64,000 nucleotides of DNA from Bonia amplexicaulis (lineage: Eukaryota > Streptophyta > Magnoliopsida > Poales > Poaceae). The DNA is taken from assembly GCA_036346245.1 (NCBI GenBank), contig CM070736.1, positions 13,567,898 to 13,631,897 of the forward strand, in the 5' to 3' direction. Positions 11,228-23,679 of this stretch are shown one piece after another. The notes under the pieces were generated by a model. It made no database searches, had not been told where the DNA came from, and saw only the letters and a list, made by a program, of their open reading frames with translations. The translations under genes and the position numbers were made by a program. The first letter of the stretch is position 1. The number at the start of each line of letters is the position of its first letter.

Positions 11228-11280
11228 GAGCGGCGAACGACCATTTAATCGATGGAGCGGCGAACGACCATTTAATCGAT
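11228..11280. repeat. 26-bp direct duplication
   Basis: The unit starting GAGCGGCGAACGACC and ending TTAATCGAT occurs twice with a period of 27 bp (11228-11253 and 11255-11280). Confidence 0.85.
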
Positions 11281-12060
11281 CGATCAGCGGTCGCCATTGC
11301 GCCCATGGTCTTCCAAGGATGACGATGGGCCAACTGCTCCCCCTGCCGATTGATTTTCCATTAAAGAGCCTCATCGATCTGGGCAGGGTTGTATTTTTCC
11401 AGGGAATTTTCATTGCTTAGTGTTGCACGGAAGGCTACAGGGTATGTATGTAAAACGTCATAATCATTTTTGGTTTTTCGAAAAGACTGAGACGTATAAC
11501 TTTGTGGTTGTCTTCGTTAATTTATGTACTTCTAGTCTAAATTGGAAAAGAAAAAGATCGAATAAATTTTGTTTTAGAATTATGCTTATGAAGTTAACTT
11601 GTCCATCTGTTCCTTCAATATTGAGATGCCCTCCCTTGCTTGGTAGAAGAGGGTGCTAACTGAGTTTCCACTGATCGGGAGTTCAGCAACGGTTTCACAT
11701 TCTATTTCACTACCCAGCATGCCCTGTTGCAGGCAGTATATCAGTCGTTTAAGTCACGTAGTGAATTCTGGTTCCTATTCAAAGTTCCAGAATGAAAAAA
11801 ATCGATAGCCAATGCATTTTGCTTTAAAGCTTATCCATGTCGAGTTTGATTTCTCGTGGCAAACGCTGCAGAGGTGACATTAGTAAAAGTCCAGTTTCTA
11901 ATCAAAGTTCTAGAAGGACAGGCAATAAATTACACTTTGAAAATATTCAGAACTTGCAAGAAATTCAGGGACCAGAGGAGGACCTATATTTCCTTTCTCC
12001 CATCAATTTAGACAGTGCTGAAGCAAAACCAAATTTAAAAAGAATTTGAATTTTTGTTTG
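11281..12060. other. No gene seen
   Basis: Short open frames at 11420-11659 and 11837-12049 (plus) have no domain. The second reads MSSLISRGKRCRGDISKSPV and onward; it is hydrophilic and too short to judge. Confidence 0.3.
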
Positions 12061-14110
12061 ATTTGATTACGATTGAATCTTGGCCTAAACCTTCACCCAT
12101 CTCAACCATTCACGCCATGAATTCTCTGCCAAATCATCCCCTCCTTCCATTTTCGCGCGCGGCACGGTCTTCAGGCGCTGTTCACCGACCGGCAAAGTAG
12201 TGTCGTCCCGACTTTTGCCACTACACCTTCCTGGTCCTTCCACGCCGCTACAGCTAAGTGAGAGCTCGTACGCATTACCCTTCCCACCTCTGACATCCCC
12301 TTAAATGCCCCTGGTCGCATGTCGGATCAGCCGAAGCAGACTTAGCCGCAGCCGCTCTGTTCCTGTCTCACCGCCACCAAGAAATGCCGCAAACCGCCTT
12401 GCCCACCCTGCCAGCTACTGCCAAGCTAGGGTACGGCCTCCCTGACACCTAACGTCATATTTATGTCCACAACCCCCACGTGGCCGAGTCCTGTGACCAT
12501 CTCGCTCTCCGCGCACTGACTCACTGCTCTCTCTGTGCCTCCCCTCACAACCGACTTGATACGCCCTGTACCATTTTGACCGCTACAATGTTTCCCCCAA
12601 GGAGGCCCATACCTCCCCTCAGCCAGCAGCGCCACGCCTCCCCGAGCCTTCCCGACCCCTACCACGCATCACCGCCGCCATGACCTAGGCCTGTGCCAAA
12701 CTGCCTCTCTCATTCTACTTAAACCCCCGAGCCCCTCCATTTGGAAGCACCGGTGCCCAAGGTGAACCAACCACCCCCAATTGCTCCGACAATCACCACA
12801 TCGCCGACGATCATCGGAAGACCCCAATGTATGCCAATTTCCAATTCTAGTTACCTAGTCAATTACATTCCAATTACTTTAGCCTGTAGCCTCCTCATGC
12901 CCCTAGTAACACTCCTAAAGCACGGCCCTAGCTTCCTGAGCCCCCTACTGCACTGGTAACTAGCGCCACCGCCCAACCATAGGAGGCCACTGTGGGCAGC
13001 CCAACCCGGTGGTCCCCGACCCGAGCCACCACTCCCCTGAGCCACCTCTAACCCTAGGGATGCTCAAACCCTAATGCTATCGTCCTATGAACCCACTAAT
13101 AGCCCATGTGCCGTTCAAGTGTCTCAAGGAGGATAAGCCTCACCGTCGGCCATTGCCTGTTTTCTAGTGGCTCCTGACCCCAAAAATAGATTCCCCATAG
13201 CACAGGGAACTCGTCTATGGTCTCCAATCCCGTCGCAACCCATCATATCGCCGCCAGTCGCCGTTGATTTCTTCCCATGCTCTCGGTCGCTATAGTGGCC
13301 GACGAGGGAGAAGACGAATAGTAGCGCATGGGCCGAAACAGAAAAAGGCCCGTTTACTGTAGCTAAATGGATCGGCTTACTACTGTGCTTAACTGTAGTA
13401 ACCAAACCCGATGTGAACAATGACTAAACATGTTGTGAACAGTAAACCCGCAATGAACAGTATCCATAACCGTTACTGTTCACAAAACCTAAAATACACA
13501 TATATGTCCATTTCGTCCGTTTTAAGCCCGTCTATCCTATTCTTGGCTCCGTTTTTCCATATTAGACCCCGATAAAAACCTATCGAGCTCATATGTCATT
13601 CTAAACCCATGTTAAAGCACTATTGCAACCATTACTTTTCACCAGAATTGATGTGTACATATACCCGTCTTGATCATTTTGAGTCATAAAATACATCATC
13701 AACTTAGTTTAGCCTAAATATAACCCGATGACAACCTGATCAACCCAGATATTATTTCAATCCCAAACCCAATACCGTCCATACCCATAGCCATTCACAG
13801 AAATCAATATAACAACTATATACTTCTTCCACCGTCTTAGACCCACCTAGCCCAATCCTAACTCCGTTCAACCAAATCAAGCATCACCAAAACTCTGACC
13901 ACTCAAACCTATTTTCTTTATATCTTTTTAGTTATTTTATTGTGTTTTGTTCCCAGTTTGTATTCTGCAAAGCAGGAACTTATTTGTATTCGTTTTTCGC
14001 GCTAGTATTCAGACCCAACGAGTTGGTCAATAGAAGAACTACGAGAGCAATTAAAGAAGTGTCACTTGAAGACTACAGTAAAATAATCGGAGATGGATAA
14101 AGAGGTAAGT
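12061..14110. other. Probable decayed LTR-element DNA
   Basis: C-rich on the plus strand, without a domain-bearing frame. The part 13340-13510 repeats GAACAGTA/TACTGTTCA-type words in both orientations, and 13500-13860 is rich in CCCATA/ACCCG phrases. Both patterns are common in long non-coding parts of grass Gypsy elements. Neither LTR boundary was found. Confidence 0.35.
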
Positions 14111-14497
14111 TACTTGTTTTTATCATATTAAACCTACATTACTTTAATTATTTAATTATCAATATTTTTATTATGTTATTTACGCACTATTATGTTATGC
14201 ACAATAAATATTTAGAATGACATAATAATTAGTTATGTCCTATCATTGAAAAGCCATAATTTTTTTGATGGCCATATTCACCTTGAGAAGACCTAATAAT
14301 ACTGAAACTGTTATCTAAGTATTCATGGTAGTTCAGAAAACTCAATTGTTTTATACTACTAAATAACAGAGTGACTCGGTAAAGATGTAAGGACAAGAAC
14401 TTTATGTCAAGTAAAAAACATAGTGATCACTCAACCACAAGCTTTGTCTCGTCAAACCTGGTCTAATAGCTGCTCAAATTGATTGGATTTCTACAAG

Positions 14498-14638
14498 AGT
14501 AAATGAGAGTTGGTATGGGAGGGGGAAAACCATACTGAACAATGGTAAATGAGAGTTGGTATGGGAGGAAAAAAACCATACTGAACAACGATAAAGTAGA
14601 GTTGGTGTAGGAGGGGGGAAACTATACTGAACAACGGT
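14498..14638. repeat. 46-bp minisatellite, three units
   Basis: Units start at about 14501, 14547 and 14593, each containing GAGTTGGT(A/G)T and CATACTGAACAA. The third is more diverged. Confidence 0.9.
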
Positions 14639-15736
14639 AGGATCCTCTCAAGACGGGCGGAAGTGTTCCGACCTGACCAGTGGTTACACATGCCTGTTTG
14701 GTAATCTACCGGGTAGAGCCTATATAAAGAGATGAGCAGTGAAACAACATTGTTTTCTTAACTCAGTCATGAGTGTTAAGGAATCTTGTGGATAAAATTG
14801 AACAACTCTGTAGAGTTATTTATAAATGGTATTTGAATACGTCGTGCTTTCGATAAATGAAAATGTGTTTAATGGGTGATTCCAACAATAAAACATAAGT
14901 AGATTTGGAAATGGATTGGAAATGTTGGAAGTCTGGTAATCAAATTGTTGACATCCCAATTCATTAGGAAGTTATCATTCTTTTGTGTTTAAAAATATTT
15001 ACAAATAAAACTATATCCACCTAAAATGTTAAAACCCATATGTCATCATCTATTGAAAATCCTGGCATGTAATTAAATAGCATTTTCTCATGTGACTTGT
15101 TGAGTACGGTTGGTTGTACTCAGTCTTGCTTTATCTTCACCAAAACAGATATCAAAAGAAGAAAAGATACTTCAAGATTTCGTGTTAGGGCTACGACTGC
15201 ACTCAAGCGTTACTGTGAGAGTTTTATTCGGTTATTCTGATTATAAGTTAAGTTTTGAGCTTGAATGCTCGTAAAAGTTTATAAAGTTGACCGCTAGATC
15301 ATATTTTAATTAAATTAATTATTTTAAGTGTTTGTGAGCAGATATAATATTTTTTATATCGGTAATCGAACTCATAAGCTATTTCAGAACATACGGCGGC
15401 TCTATTTCCAAAAACAGAGGCGTTACGATTGCCATCTTCACTGATCATTTAATGGAAAACTTAACAGCTGCAGCCGCAGAAATCGGAGGCCAGACCGATC
15501 TGCCGTATGTATGTTGCTTCAGGCTTTGGCTGGCAGAATGCTGGCCCCAGGAACCAACAGTGGTTTTCAAGACGGTATCTGCACATCTGTGATCCGATCC
15601 ATCCACCGGGGACCCACCCCAGTAGAAACAGTAGGAGAGCAGCTTCCTGGAAGTGTCCCAAGTAGAATACAACACTACTACTCCCACGATGCAATTTTAT
15701 CTGTAGCTGCATGTCAGGGCAACTTCTTGTTATTAA
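14639..15736. other. No gene recognised
   Basis: AT-rich except for a mixed-composition block at 15440-15710. There open frames on both strands (15511-15792 plus, 15461-15862 minus) overlap without any domain I know. The block might be a 3' exon remnant. Confidence 0.3.
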
Positions 15737-15979
15737 GGCTCTCTTCTTTTCAGCTTCTAAAAACTGTTTTTCGGTTTTTCTACAGTAACTAGCTTTTAAA
15801 CAGAGTATTTTTTCAAGATAGGGTCTACTAGTTAATTGTAGTACATACTTTATTGACTTCATTTATATTGGCAAAAACCGTATGTGAGTTTCTGTTACTC
15901 TGTAATCTCTCGTACAAACAGCCTAAAAACCACAAGCAGCAGCCAAAAGCCACAAGCCGCAGCCAAAAAGAACAGACCC
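15737..15979. mobile_element. Tourist-like MITE, copy C (TAA duplication)
   Basis: Inverted ends GGCTCTCTTC / GAACAGACCC. The 3-bp target TAA occurs at 15734-15736 and 15980-15982. The 243-bp interior matches copies 17121 and 36503 closely. Confidence 0.85.
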
Positions 15980-15994
15980 TAAAAAGGCCGAGTG

Positions 15995-16215
15995 GCTATC
16001 GCGATTGGGTAGATTTTTTTAAGTTGTGACTAATGTTTTTGTTTAAAATCTTAAATTATGGTTGTTTCCAAGAGAAATTACAAGGAAAGACAGTCGCATA
16101 TGATTTTGACCGGTATATCTGAAATTGGCTGTCTGTACTATAATCGACTAGTATACTCCGTTTTAAAAAATGCACCGTTTAAAAACTAATTACTATAGCA
16201 AAAAGTGAAAAGACA
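15995..16215. mobile_element. Tourist-related MITE, second subfamily, copy 1
   Basis: The core (GTCGCATATGATTTTGACCGG and TACTATAATCGACTAGTATA) matches 17762-17985 and 35689-35935. Ends are poorly preserved, so the borders are approximate. Confidence 0.5.
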
Positions 16216-16802
16216 AAGCCGTGCCGACCAGTCATTATGTAGCATTGCAGCTACGGGCTATGGGCTTATGGCACTGTTCGGCACATGTTGAGCATTGTAG
16301 CAGGATTATTTTGCACCATAGTTGCGGTTAGTTTTTTCAACATAATTAAATTTAAAAAAAGAAAAAAGTTACGACATCTCGGACAATGCAAAGGAATAAG
16401 AGAAAAATACAAAAAAACCAAAAAATCATAAAAAGACGAAATTAAGAAGCTAGAAGCTGAGTTGAGCGGGGCCGGCTTTGTTTATTCTGGCTTTTTTAGC
16501 GACTTCTGGCTTTTGACATTAGCTTTTAGTTCAAATTATATTGTAACGACTTTTAACTTTTTTAAGTCATTCAGTTAAAGAAAAAATATTATATATCTAC
16601 GGATAATAGAAAGATAAAAAAAGAAAAGACAAAAAAGAAGAAGAAAAACAAAAAACTAAAATTAAGAAACTAACCGTTTATCCTAGCTTTTGCTTAGCTA
16701 AAGTCAAAATAAATGGGGCTTACTCGGTTTTGGGGAAAATATGATTCCCGATTTGCTTGTTTTTTCTTTTGAAATTTGACAGCAAGCCCTACCATTCACT
16801 TA
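16216..16802. other. AT-rich MITE-like debris
   Basis: Contains A-rich tracts and phrases of the CTTCTGGCTTTTGAC type near 16500 that look like eroded MITE ends. No gene seen. Confidence 0.35.
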
Positions 16803-17043
16803 GGGTCATTCTTTTTGGTCATGACTTATGACTTTTGGTGAAATTTTGAATTTTAGTCATTTACTGATACATATTACGGAGAGATCGATACTCATATGCG
16901 ATTTTGGCTGGTACAGATGTTAAGCTTTTAACGTGTACTACGTTTAACTTGTAGACCTCATCTTGAAAAAATACTCCGTTTAAAAGTTAGGTATTGTAAC
17001 GACTGCCAAAAACCGGCCGGCTTGTGACCTGAAGAACAGGCCC
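16803..17043. mobile_element. Tourist-like MITE, copy D (TTA duplication)
   Basis: Inverted ends GGGTCATTCTTTTTGG / GAACAGGCCC. The 3-bp target TTA lies at 16800-16802 and 17044-17046. The interior is closest to copy A. Confidence 0.85.
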
Positions 17044-17120
17044 TTAATAAGGATGCAGGCATCGGGCGAATCTTAAGATTTGAAACCTGGTGGGCGAAAG
17101 GCTTGTGCAATCAAGGTATA

Positions 17121-17336
17121 GGCCCTGTTCTTTTTAGCTTCTAAAAGCTGTTTTTCGGTTTTTCTACAGTAACTAGCTTTTAAATGGAGTATTTTTTTAA
17201 GATAGTGTCTACTAGTTAATTGTAGTATATACTGTACCAACTTCATTTATATCGGCAAAACCCACACGTGAGTCATAAGCTGTAGCCAAAAGCCACAAGC
17301 CTCAGCTAAAAAAAACAGGGCCAAAAAAACAGGCCC
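17121..17336. mobile_element. Tourist-like MITE, copy E (ATA duplication)
   Basis: Inverted ends GGCCCTGTTCTTTTT / AACAGGCCC with ATA at 17118-17120 and 17337-17339. An internal deletion near the right side shortens it to 216 bp. The right end looks duplicated (AACAGGGCC, then AACAGGCCC). Confidence 0.8.
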
Positions 17337-17761
17337 ATAAATTCGAGAGAAAACACCATGGTATCTATGTAGACTTGAAGCGACGTGGACGTCATTAACT
17401 TGCAACGTTAGACGGCTTACAGCCAGAGAAAATTAAATGGCAGTACGAACAAGGACACTGCGACCCGTACGAACAACTTACGAAAGTTCGTAAGAAGTGG
17501 TTCGCAAGACAGATCCACGCGCACAAAGCAGAATCGAAAGTTGCATGTCCGTTAATTAGTGGTGCGCTGATGACACCAGCAAATTTAAAAGATCTATTAA
17601 TTAATTTTTCCGTACATATGGACTGAACTCAAATTCATCCGCGGAAAACAATCTTCACATGGAGAGGATAAAAGAAATGGTACAAGTACACCTCCACTCA
17701 CCCCCAAAGGTCAAAGGGCATCTTAAACAGACTAAACTGCGGTCAAATTAAATATCCGGCT

Positions 17762-17985
17762 AATGATATGAGGTGGCTTCTTTTGGACTACGGTTTATAG
17801 ATTTTAGTTTAAATTTTTTAATTATGTTTGTTCGTAAGAAAGAGTATAAAAAGAAATACATATGTGTGATTTTAACCGATATAGATGGAGTCGATATAGT
17901 GTCTACTATAATCGACTTATAAACCAGACTTAAAAAGATATACCATTTAAACTAGCTATTGCAGATAAACCATAGATTAAAAAGA
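17762..17985. mobile_element. Tourist-related MITE, second subfamily, copy 2
   Basis: Starts GGTGGCTTCTTTTGG. The right end read on the other strand gives CTTTCTTTTTAATCTATGG. The interior has GTGTGATTTTAACCGATATA and CTACTATAATCGAC, shared with the other two copies. Confidence 0.55.
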
Positions 17986-19146
17986 AAGAAAAAAGCATCG
18001 TCTACCGACTACGACGGAAAGCGCGCAACGCTTTTGATCTTCTCCGGCTGGCAGGCCGGTCTTCACACGCAAGCGTCGATCGATCACCGGATTGAGGCGG
18101 ATAAACCCCAGGATCTGTGAACCACCAGACGCCCCTACCAGCTCGGCTCGCAAGCATGTGATGTGAACAGAAGCTAACGTACGTATGTGCGTATGACCGG
18201 GCTGACACGTGTAGCCAAAGGGCACGATGCGCGGGAGAAAAGCTAGGTAGGCACAGAGATTAATCAACTGAAACCCCTGTGAGGCTGTGACTTTTGGCGA
18301 TATGAAGCACATGGGCGTGCTACTGCCGCGCGACTGCCGATGAGTTGAAGGCCGTTTCCTGCATCATGCATTCATGCCTATCCATCCACTACGGGTGCAG
18401 TATAATATAGGGCACGTTCCACGGACCGAGCTGGAGGTAACGAGATGATGACGGGGGAAGGCAGCGGTAGAACTGTAGAAGAATCGCGGGAAGATGTGGA
18501 TGGCGTTTGCATGGCATGGGCACGCACGGCGCGAGATAAGTCCTATGGTTTGGTGATATCGACGCAGCAAGTTGGGGTGGGGACTGGTGAGTGATGAGAT
18601 ACTTTCTATTAGTACTAGCAACTGGCTGGCTAGGTGGAAGGAACACGTGACCTTAGCTAGCAAAACACTCGTACAAACAGCGTGACGCGGCAAGATCGGA
18701 TTGATCCATCCTTTGGTTTCCGATTAAATGGCTGTGCATGCGCTCGATCATTTTGGGTAGGAATAAGTCCGTATAATATCGTAGACTTTGCTTAAATATC
18801 TGTCTTTGAAAGTTTGATTGTATCTATGTCTAAAACGAAGTATATTTGTGATTAGAAAGATTAATATCTTGTAATAACTACCATTAGAACTAGAGGTCAA
18901 CGTTCTTCTTGAAAGCTCAAAAATGATACTATTTACTTGTTTGGATATGTTGTTCTAGTATAAACATAATCGGCTCTTCTATGAATAAAGTGAGGGCAGC
19001 TCAGCACCTGGTGGTGTTGTCGGTTGCTTGCCACCGCTTCTATGAAGCGAACGAATCCGTCAGCAACGAAGAAAAAAATTTAGGTGCTGCGGGTAATTAA
19101 CAATCCCTTTCGCTCCCGTCCAAATCTAGCAAACTGACCGAGGTTG
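17986..19146. other. No gene recognised
   Basis: Mixed composition. Open frames on the minus strand (17977-18312, 18364-18693) have no domain and irregular codon use. No repeats stand out. Confidence 0.35.
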
Positions 19147-19154
19147 GCTACGAG

Positions 19155-20516
19155 TAGGACTGTTCGTTCGGTTTTTTCGGTTTATACGGTTCGGTAAATA
19201 CGGTTAGATCGGTAAATACGGTTATACTAATTCGGGAAATACGGTACTTTACAGAATACGGTGTGGTATCGGTAAATACCATCTAATTTCGGTACGGTAT
19301 CGGTAAATACCAATTTTACCAAAGTTTGCGCGAATTGCTAAACATTAATCACTTAATCTCCAATTCTCCATTCCAGATTTCCAGATTTCCATGAATCTGG
19401 CTGGCAGTGGCAGCCCACAACTAAGTAGCTAACTCAGGATGAATTAGTTGAGATAGTAGTTTTGCATATGTAGCCATATATGAATGGACCGAATGGCACT
19501 GCCAGCCACGCCCACAGGAATTCAGAATTTCTATCTCAACTAAACTACTATCTCAGAGCTATAGCCTACATCAAGAATTCAGGAGTCATGACATCAAACA
19601 AATCAGTCAATCACCAATTCACCATTCACCAATCTAGCTTCAAGGTTGCATTCATCAAACAAACAAATGAATCAAGATAATGTATAACAAATTTGGTAGA
19701 TCTAGAGGTGGACACGAGAAGACCTGGTTGTCGGCCGAGCCTGGGCTGGGGGAGCACCGGAGGTCGGCGGTGATGTCGGTGGGGGCTTGGCGCTGGCGTC
19801 TTGGGAGAAGGAGCCCCGACGCGCGACGAGTCTTGGGAGAGGGAGCCTCGACGAGCCCGAGCGGCCGTCGGCCGAGCCTGGGCTGGGGGAGCATCGGAGG
19901 TCGGCGGTGATGTCGGTGGGGGCTTGGCGCTGGCGTCTTGGGAGAAGGAGCCCCGACGCGCGACGGGTCTTGGGAGAGGGAGCCCCGACGAGCCCGAGCG
20001 GCCGCCGGCCGAGCCTGGGCTGGGGGAGCACCGGAGGTCGGCGGTGATGTCCGTGGGGTTTGGCGCTGGCGTCTTGGGAGAAGGAGCCCCGACGCGTGAT
20101 GAGTTTTGGACTCTTGGGCGAGCCTGGAACTGGGGGAGGCGGGGAGCACCGGAGCCTCAGAGCGCCGAGCGGCGAGCGCCTAGGGTTAGGGTTGAAGATG
20201 AGACGGCGAGTACTGAGTAGGCGACTCGCGACTGCGTGCGGGCGTGCGGCTATATGGCGTGACCGCGTGAATCAGTTGGTGGGCTGGGCCGAGCCGAAGT
20301 TGGGCGAGGCGGAAACGCCGAAGCAGGGGCAAGCACCAAGCAGCGATCGGTTTTTTTCGGTTTCCACTCGGTTTATACCGGAAAAACCGAATTAATGAGA
20401 TGCCAATTTTCCAGAAACCGAACCGAATACCGAATACCGGTCAAACCGAGTTGACCGGTACGGTTCGGTTTTTTCGGTTCGGTTTTTTCGGTTCGGTGAT
20501 AAAATGCACAGCCCTA
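19155..20516. mobile_element. Complete non-autonomous hAT element (8-bp duplication)
   Basis: The left end is TAGGACTGTTCG and the right end read inward is TAGGGCTGTGCA. The 8-bp sequence GCTACGAG flanks it at 19147-19154 and 20517-20524, as expected for hAT insertion. Inside both ends are many short CGGTTCGGT, CGGTAAATAC and CGGTTTTTTCGG words (19165-19320 and 20350-20500), the kind of subterminal repeats that hAT transposases bind. The middle has no transposase. It carries a GC-rich block with a 137-bp tandem repeat (19730-20115) and a stretch ending in CCTAGGGTTAGGGTT, read here as captured host DNA. Confidence 0.9.
19730..20115. repeat. 136/137-bp tandem repeat, about 2.8 units
   Basis: Units begin at 19730, 19867 and 20003 with (G)TCGGCCGAGCCTGGGCTGG and contain GGCGCTGGCGTCTTGGGAG. 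Unit lengths are not multiples of three, so the long open frames on both strands read each unit in a different frame. That argues against coding. Confidence 0.9.
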
Positions 20517-20730
20517 GCTACGAGCTTCGGTGTGGCTCCAGCCCGTCCGCGTTCGAACATAGAGCTCGGCGTCGTCTTCATCTTTAGAATAGGATATATG
20601 CATGTGTATACGTACAGTAAACAGCAGTCATGTGCTTGGCCTTCATAAGGTCTGACTGATGCACATATATATGTATCCGTGTGGTGGTGTATGTGGAATA
20701 CGAACTGTATGTGTGCGTCTATCATGTAAC

Positions 20731-20972
20731 GGGCTGTTCTTTTTGGGTACGGCTTGTAACTTTTGGCTGCGGCTTGTGGTTTTTAGGCTGTTTGTACAAA
20801 AGATTATATAGTAACAGAAACCCACGTGCGGTTTTTGCCAATATAAATGAAGTCAGTAAAGTATGTGCTACAATTAACTAGTAGACCTTATCTTGAAAAA
20901 ATACTTCCTTTAAAAGCTAGTTACTATAAAAAAACCGAAAAACAGCTTTTAGAAGCTAAAAAGAACAAGGCC
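20731..20972. mobile_element. Tourist-like MITE, copy F (AAC duplication)
   Basis: Inverted ends GGGCTGTTCTTTTTGGG / AAAAAGAACAAGGCC with AAC at 20728-20730 and 20973-20975. It is in the opposite orientation to copy C, with a very similar core. Confidence 0.85.
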
Positions 20973-23679
20973 AACATCTAGAAAACTAGCAGCAGGACAG
21001 GCCCAACTTTATATATTCCACCTCACCTCTCACGCACGCACAAAACGCACATAAGTTCTCCGATAAATTATAGGTACAAAATGCAAATAGTTTCATGTGA
21101 AATAACAGATAATGAAATAAAGAGACGCACCATGCGCGTATTGTCTTCTCTGTTTGGAAAATTCCAAATGCTTGATGCTCGTGCTAACTATATTAGTAAC
21201 CATACGTCATATGTGCATTAAAACTTGTACAACATATGCCAGAGAATATTTAATTTGGTTGTGTTGCACACGTTTTGTCCTCAACAATACTTAATCATGC
21301 AAGTGTGCAGTAGTTTAGTGCAACCTCATGTGAAAAGAGAGAAGAAGAAACCACTAACCACGAGAGATAGCATCAATTTAGAGAAAAACTAGCTAACGCT
21401 ATACTGTTCGAACGGTTTAACTTCGCTAGCTCTCCCCACCCTCTTTCCTTCTCTCTCACCCGCCAGCGGAGCACCACAAGAATGACGGCGAAGGTCTGCC
21501 GATGGAGATTGCCGTCGCAGTCGACAACGGGTTCAATGTGTCCCTCGATTATAGAGGGAGGCCTGGAGGCAGTGGCCCAGCGATGGGTAGAGTCAAAAGG
21601 TGGCACGGCGAGGTGGCAACTCTATGAATTTTAGGTTGGGTGGGATGGGGACAGCAGGGGAGGGGGAGGGTGGCGCGGCGAGGCTACGGGGTCGCCGCCA
21701 ACCGTCATTGGTGGAGGAGGAGGAGCGTGAAGCTGCGGCTGGCGCTAGAGAAGAAGGCAGGAAAGGCGGCGGGCACAAAGAAGAGAGAGAGAGAGAGAAA
21801 AGCGATGGCCACCACCGGAGAAGGAGCCAGGTGGAGCTATACCGTTGCAACGGTGTACCATTGCGTAGCATCTCCCTCAATTTAAGCTTAGCATGGTCAA
21901 TTTAAATTAGCATGGGCCAATGCCCTTTCACCAAGCCGAGATAAACAGGTGGAACAGGTCAGTTATCTTGTTTTCTCATCAACCTTATTTGGAACACAAT
22001 CGGCAAAACCAACAGCCAAATCTCAGGTAGATGGCTTTTGCCCTCTTTTTTGTCGTGGCCGATGGCTTTTGGCTATCGGTCCATACTTATGGTTTTTATT
22101 TGTATTTTTTGAGATAATAGTGGACGATAGAGACACCGACCCAGGCAGCATACACAGTTTTGGATTCAGAAAATTGTTAGAAGAATCCGCTTCAACAAAT
22201 CGTCTCATTTATTTTGACTTCGAAGAAGGAATCTGGCCTTCCATCTCTACTAAAAAAGGAGCACGCTCATTTTAAAAGACAACAAACCCATGCATCTCTC
22301 TCTACACCATTCGCATACTAGAAAAGAAAGGAAATGAAATAAACCTAGGGCTAGAGAGATAGAAACAGCAGCAGGAGAGGGAAATGAAAGAAGCGGCCAA
22401 TAGCAATGGCAATGTCACCGGTCAGCACCCGTCGAACAGCTGCAAATTGTTTCAGGGGGAATGCATTTGGCGGTGGCCATGCATGGTCCACACTTCATGT
22501 GAACGCCACGCCGCCCCTCCCTCAGTAGTTAGCACACATCTGCACAGATCACCATGCATGCATGCTGACTAGCTAGGTGCAGCCTGCTTGTCCGACATAC
22601 TCAATTACTCAAACATGGGCCTTGTTGGTCTCGCACCGCTCACCAGTCACCACTAGCATTTTGATATTTCTCTCTCTCCAAAATGGCAGCTTCTGAAAGC
22701 TTATTATTCTGGCCTACGAGTGAGATGACTTGGAGCAGAGGTCATGGAAAAATGGGGACACCTAGCTGAGTACATGCGGTCTCGCTCGCCAACCTTGACA
22801 CTATTTACAATTATATTAGCTTATTCTTTTTCAAAAAGAAAATTAGCTTATCAGAAAAGAATTATACCGGTGATATAGTTTCGCATCACTTTGTTGGGCG
22901 TACATACAGTCGATGTAATTTTCACCCTTAAATTCTATATCAATTTATCTGTCGACATTCTTATGGACGCAGAGAAATTCTCTCCTGCGCCCATCATGAT
23001 GTATCTGTCAAGCATATACGCTTAACAATGCGTCACATTCAAAATTAGAATACAAAATCTATGGGTGAGAACTAATAATTAAAATATGTAGTGGTGGATG
23101 ATTTCGCAGTGCTTTGTTGGGCACAGGCGCGAATCCACTAGGGGTTTTGTCAGTCTCTAACCTATCCTCCAGAGCCAGTTATATCATATTTTTTTAGGCT
23201 ATCAATCTATTTTTTATTCATGTTAATGCTATATCATATATTTGCATAAACAATTAGACAGTAAAATATAAACTACCTATTTGTATTTGTGTAGCGATGA
23301 ATTTTGCAATTTATTGATAGATTTGTAACAATGGAGAAATGAAATTTTGCGCAACTATTTCATTAGCAATTTGAATCGCACAAGAGTAAAGACTATGTTT
23401 ACGTCAATTTAGCTTAGTTCTTTGAGCCTACCCTCTATTTTTATGTTGCTTTCACCACTAGTTGGGCATACATATGGAGGAAAGTATTTGAACCTTTCTG
23501 CATTTTAGACATCTATATATTTATATTCTAAAAATATACGTGTTCAAACTTGTAGGATGTGTACATCGTGATTTTTATCTCTCAAGATGTACATGGGACA
23601 ATATGCAAATTTTTGGCATATTCAACACTGTTTGCTAACCATATTTACGAAAATAGTAGTATGCCTATCGTATTGCCAA
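20973..23679. other. No intact gene; one possible Pack-MULE
   Basis: Mostly AT-rich intergenic sequence. The GC-rich island at 21388-21872 is listed separately. Around 22040-22260 there are MITE-like phrases. Phrases containing TTTGTTGGGC recur near 22891 and 23113 without clear element borders. Confidence 0.35.
21388..21872. mobile_element. Possible small Pack-MULE-like element
   Basis: A GC-rich island lies between imperfect inverted ends: left GCTAACGCTATACTGTTCG, right read inward GCTACGCAATGGTACACCG, each followed by an AACGGT word. Open frames on both strands (21600-21905 plus, 21593-21880 minus) have no domain. No 9-bp target duplication was seen. Confidence 0.35.

Noticed and set aside
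20178..20192. Telomere-like CCTAGGGTTAGGGTT
   Set aside because: Only two units. Such AACCCTA words are common in plant gene leaders, so this is not telomeric.
19655..20220. Long open frames on both strands in the hAT interior
   Set aside because: They arise from a 136/137-bp tandem repeat whose units are not multiples of three, so each unit is read differently.
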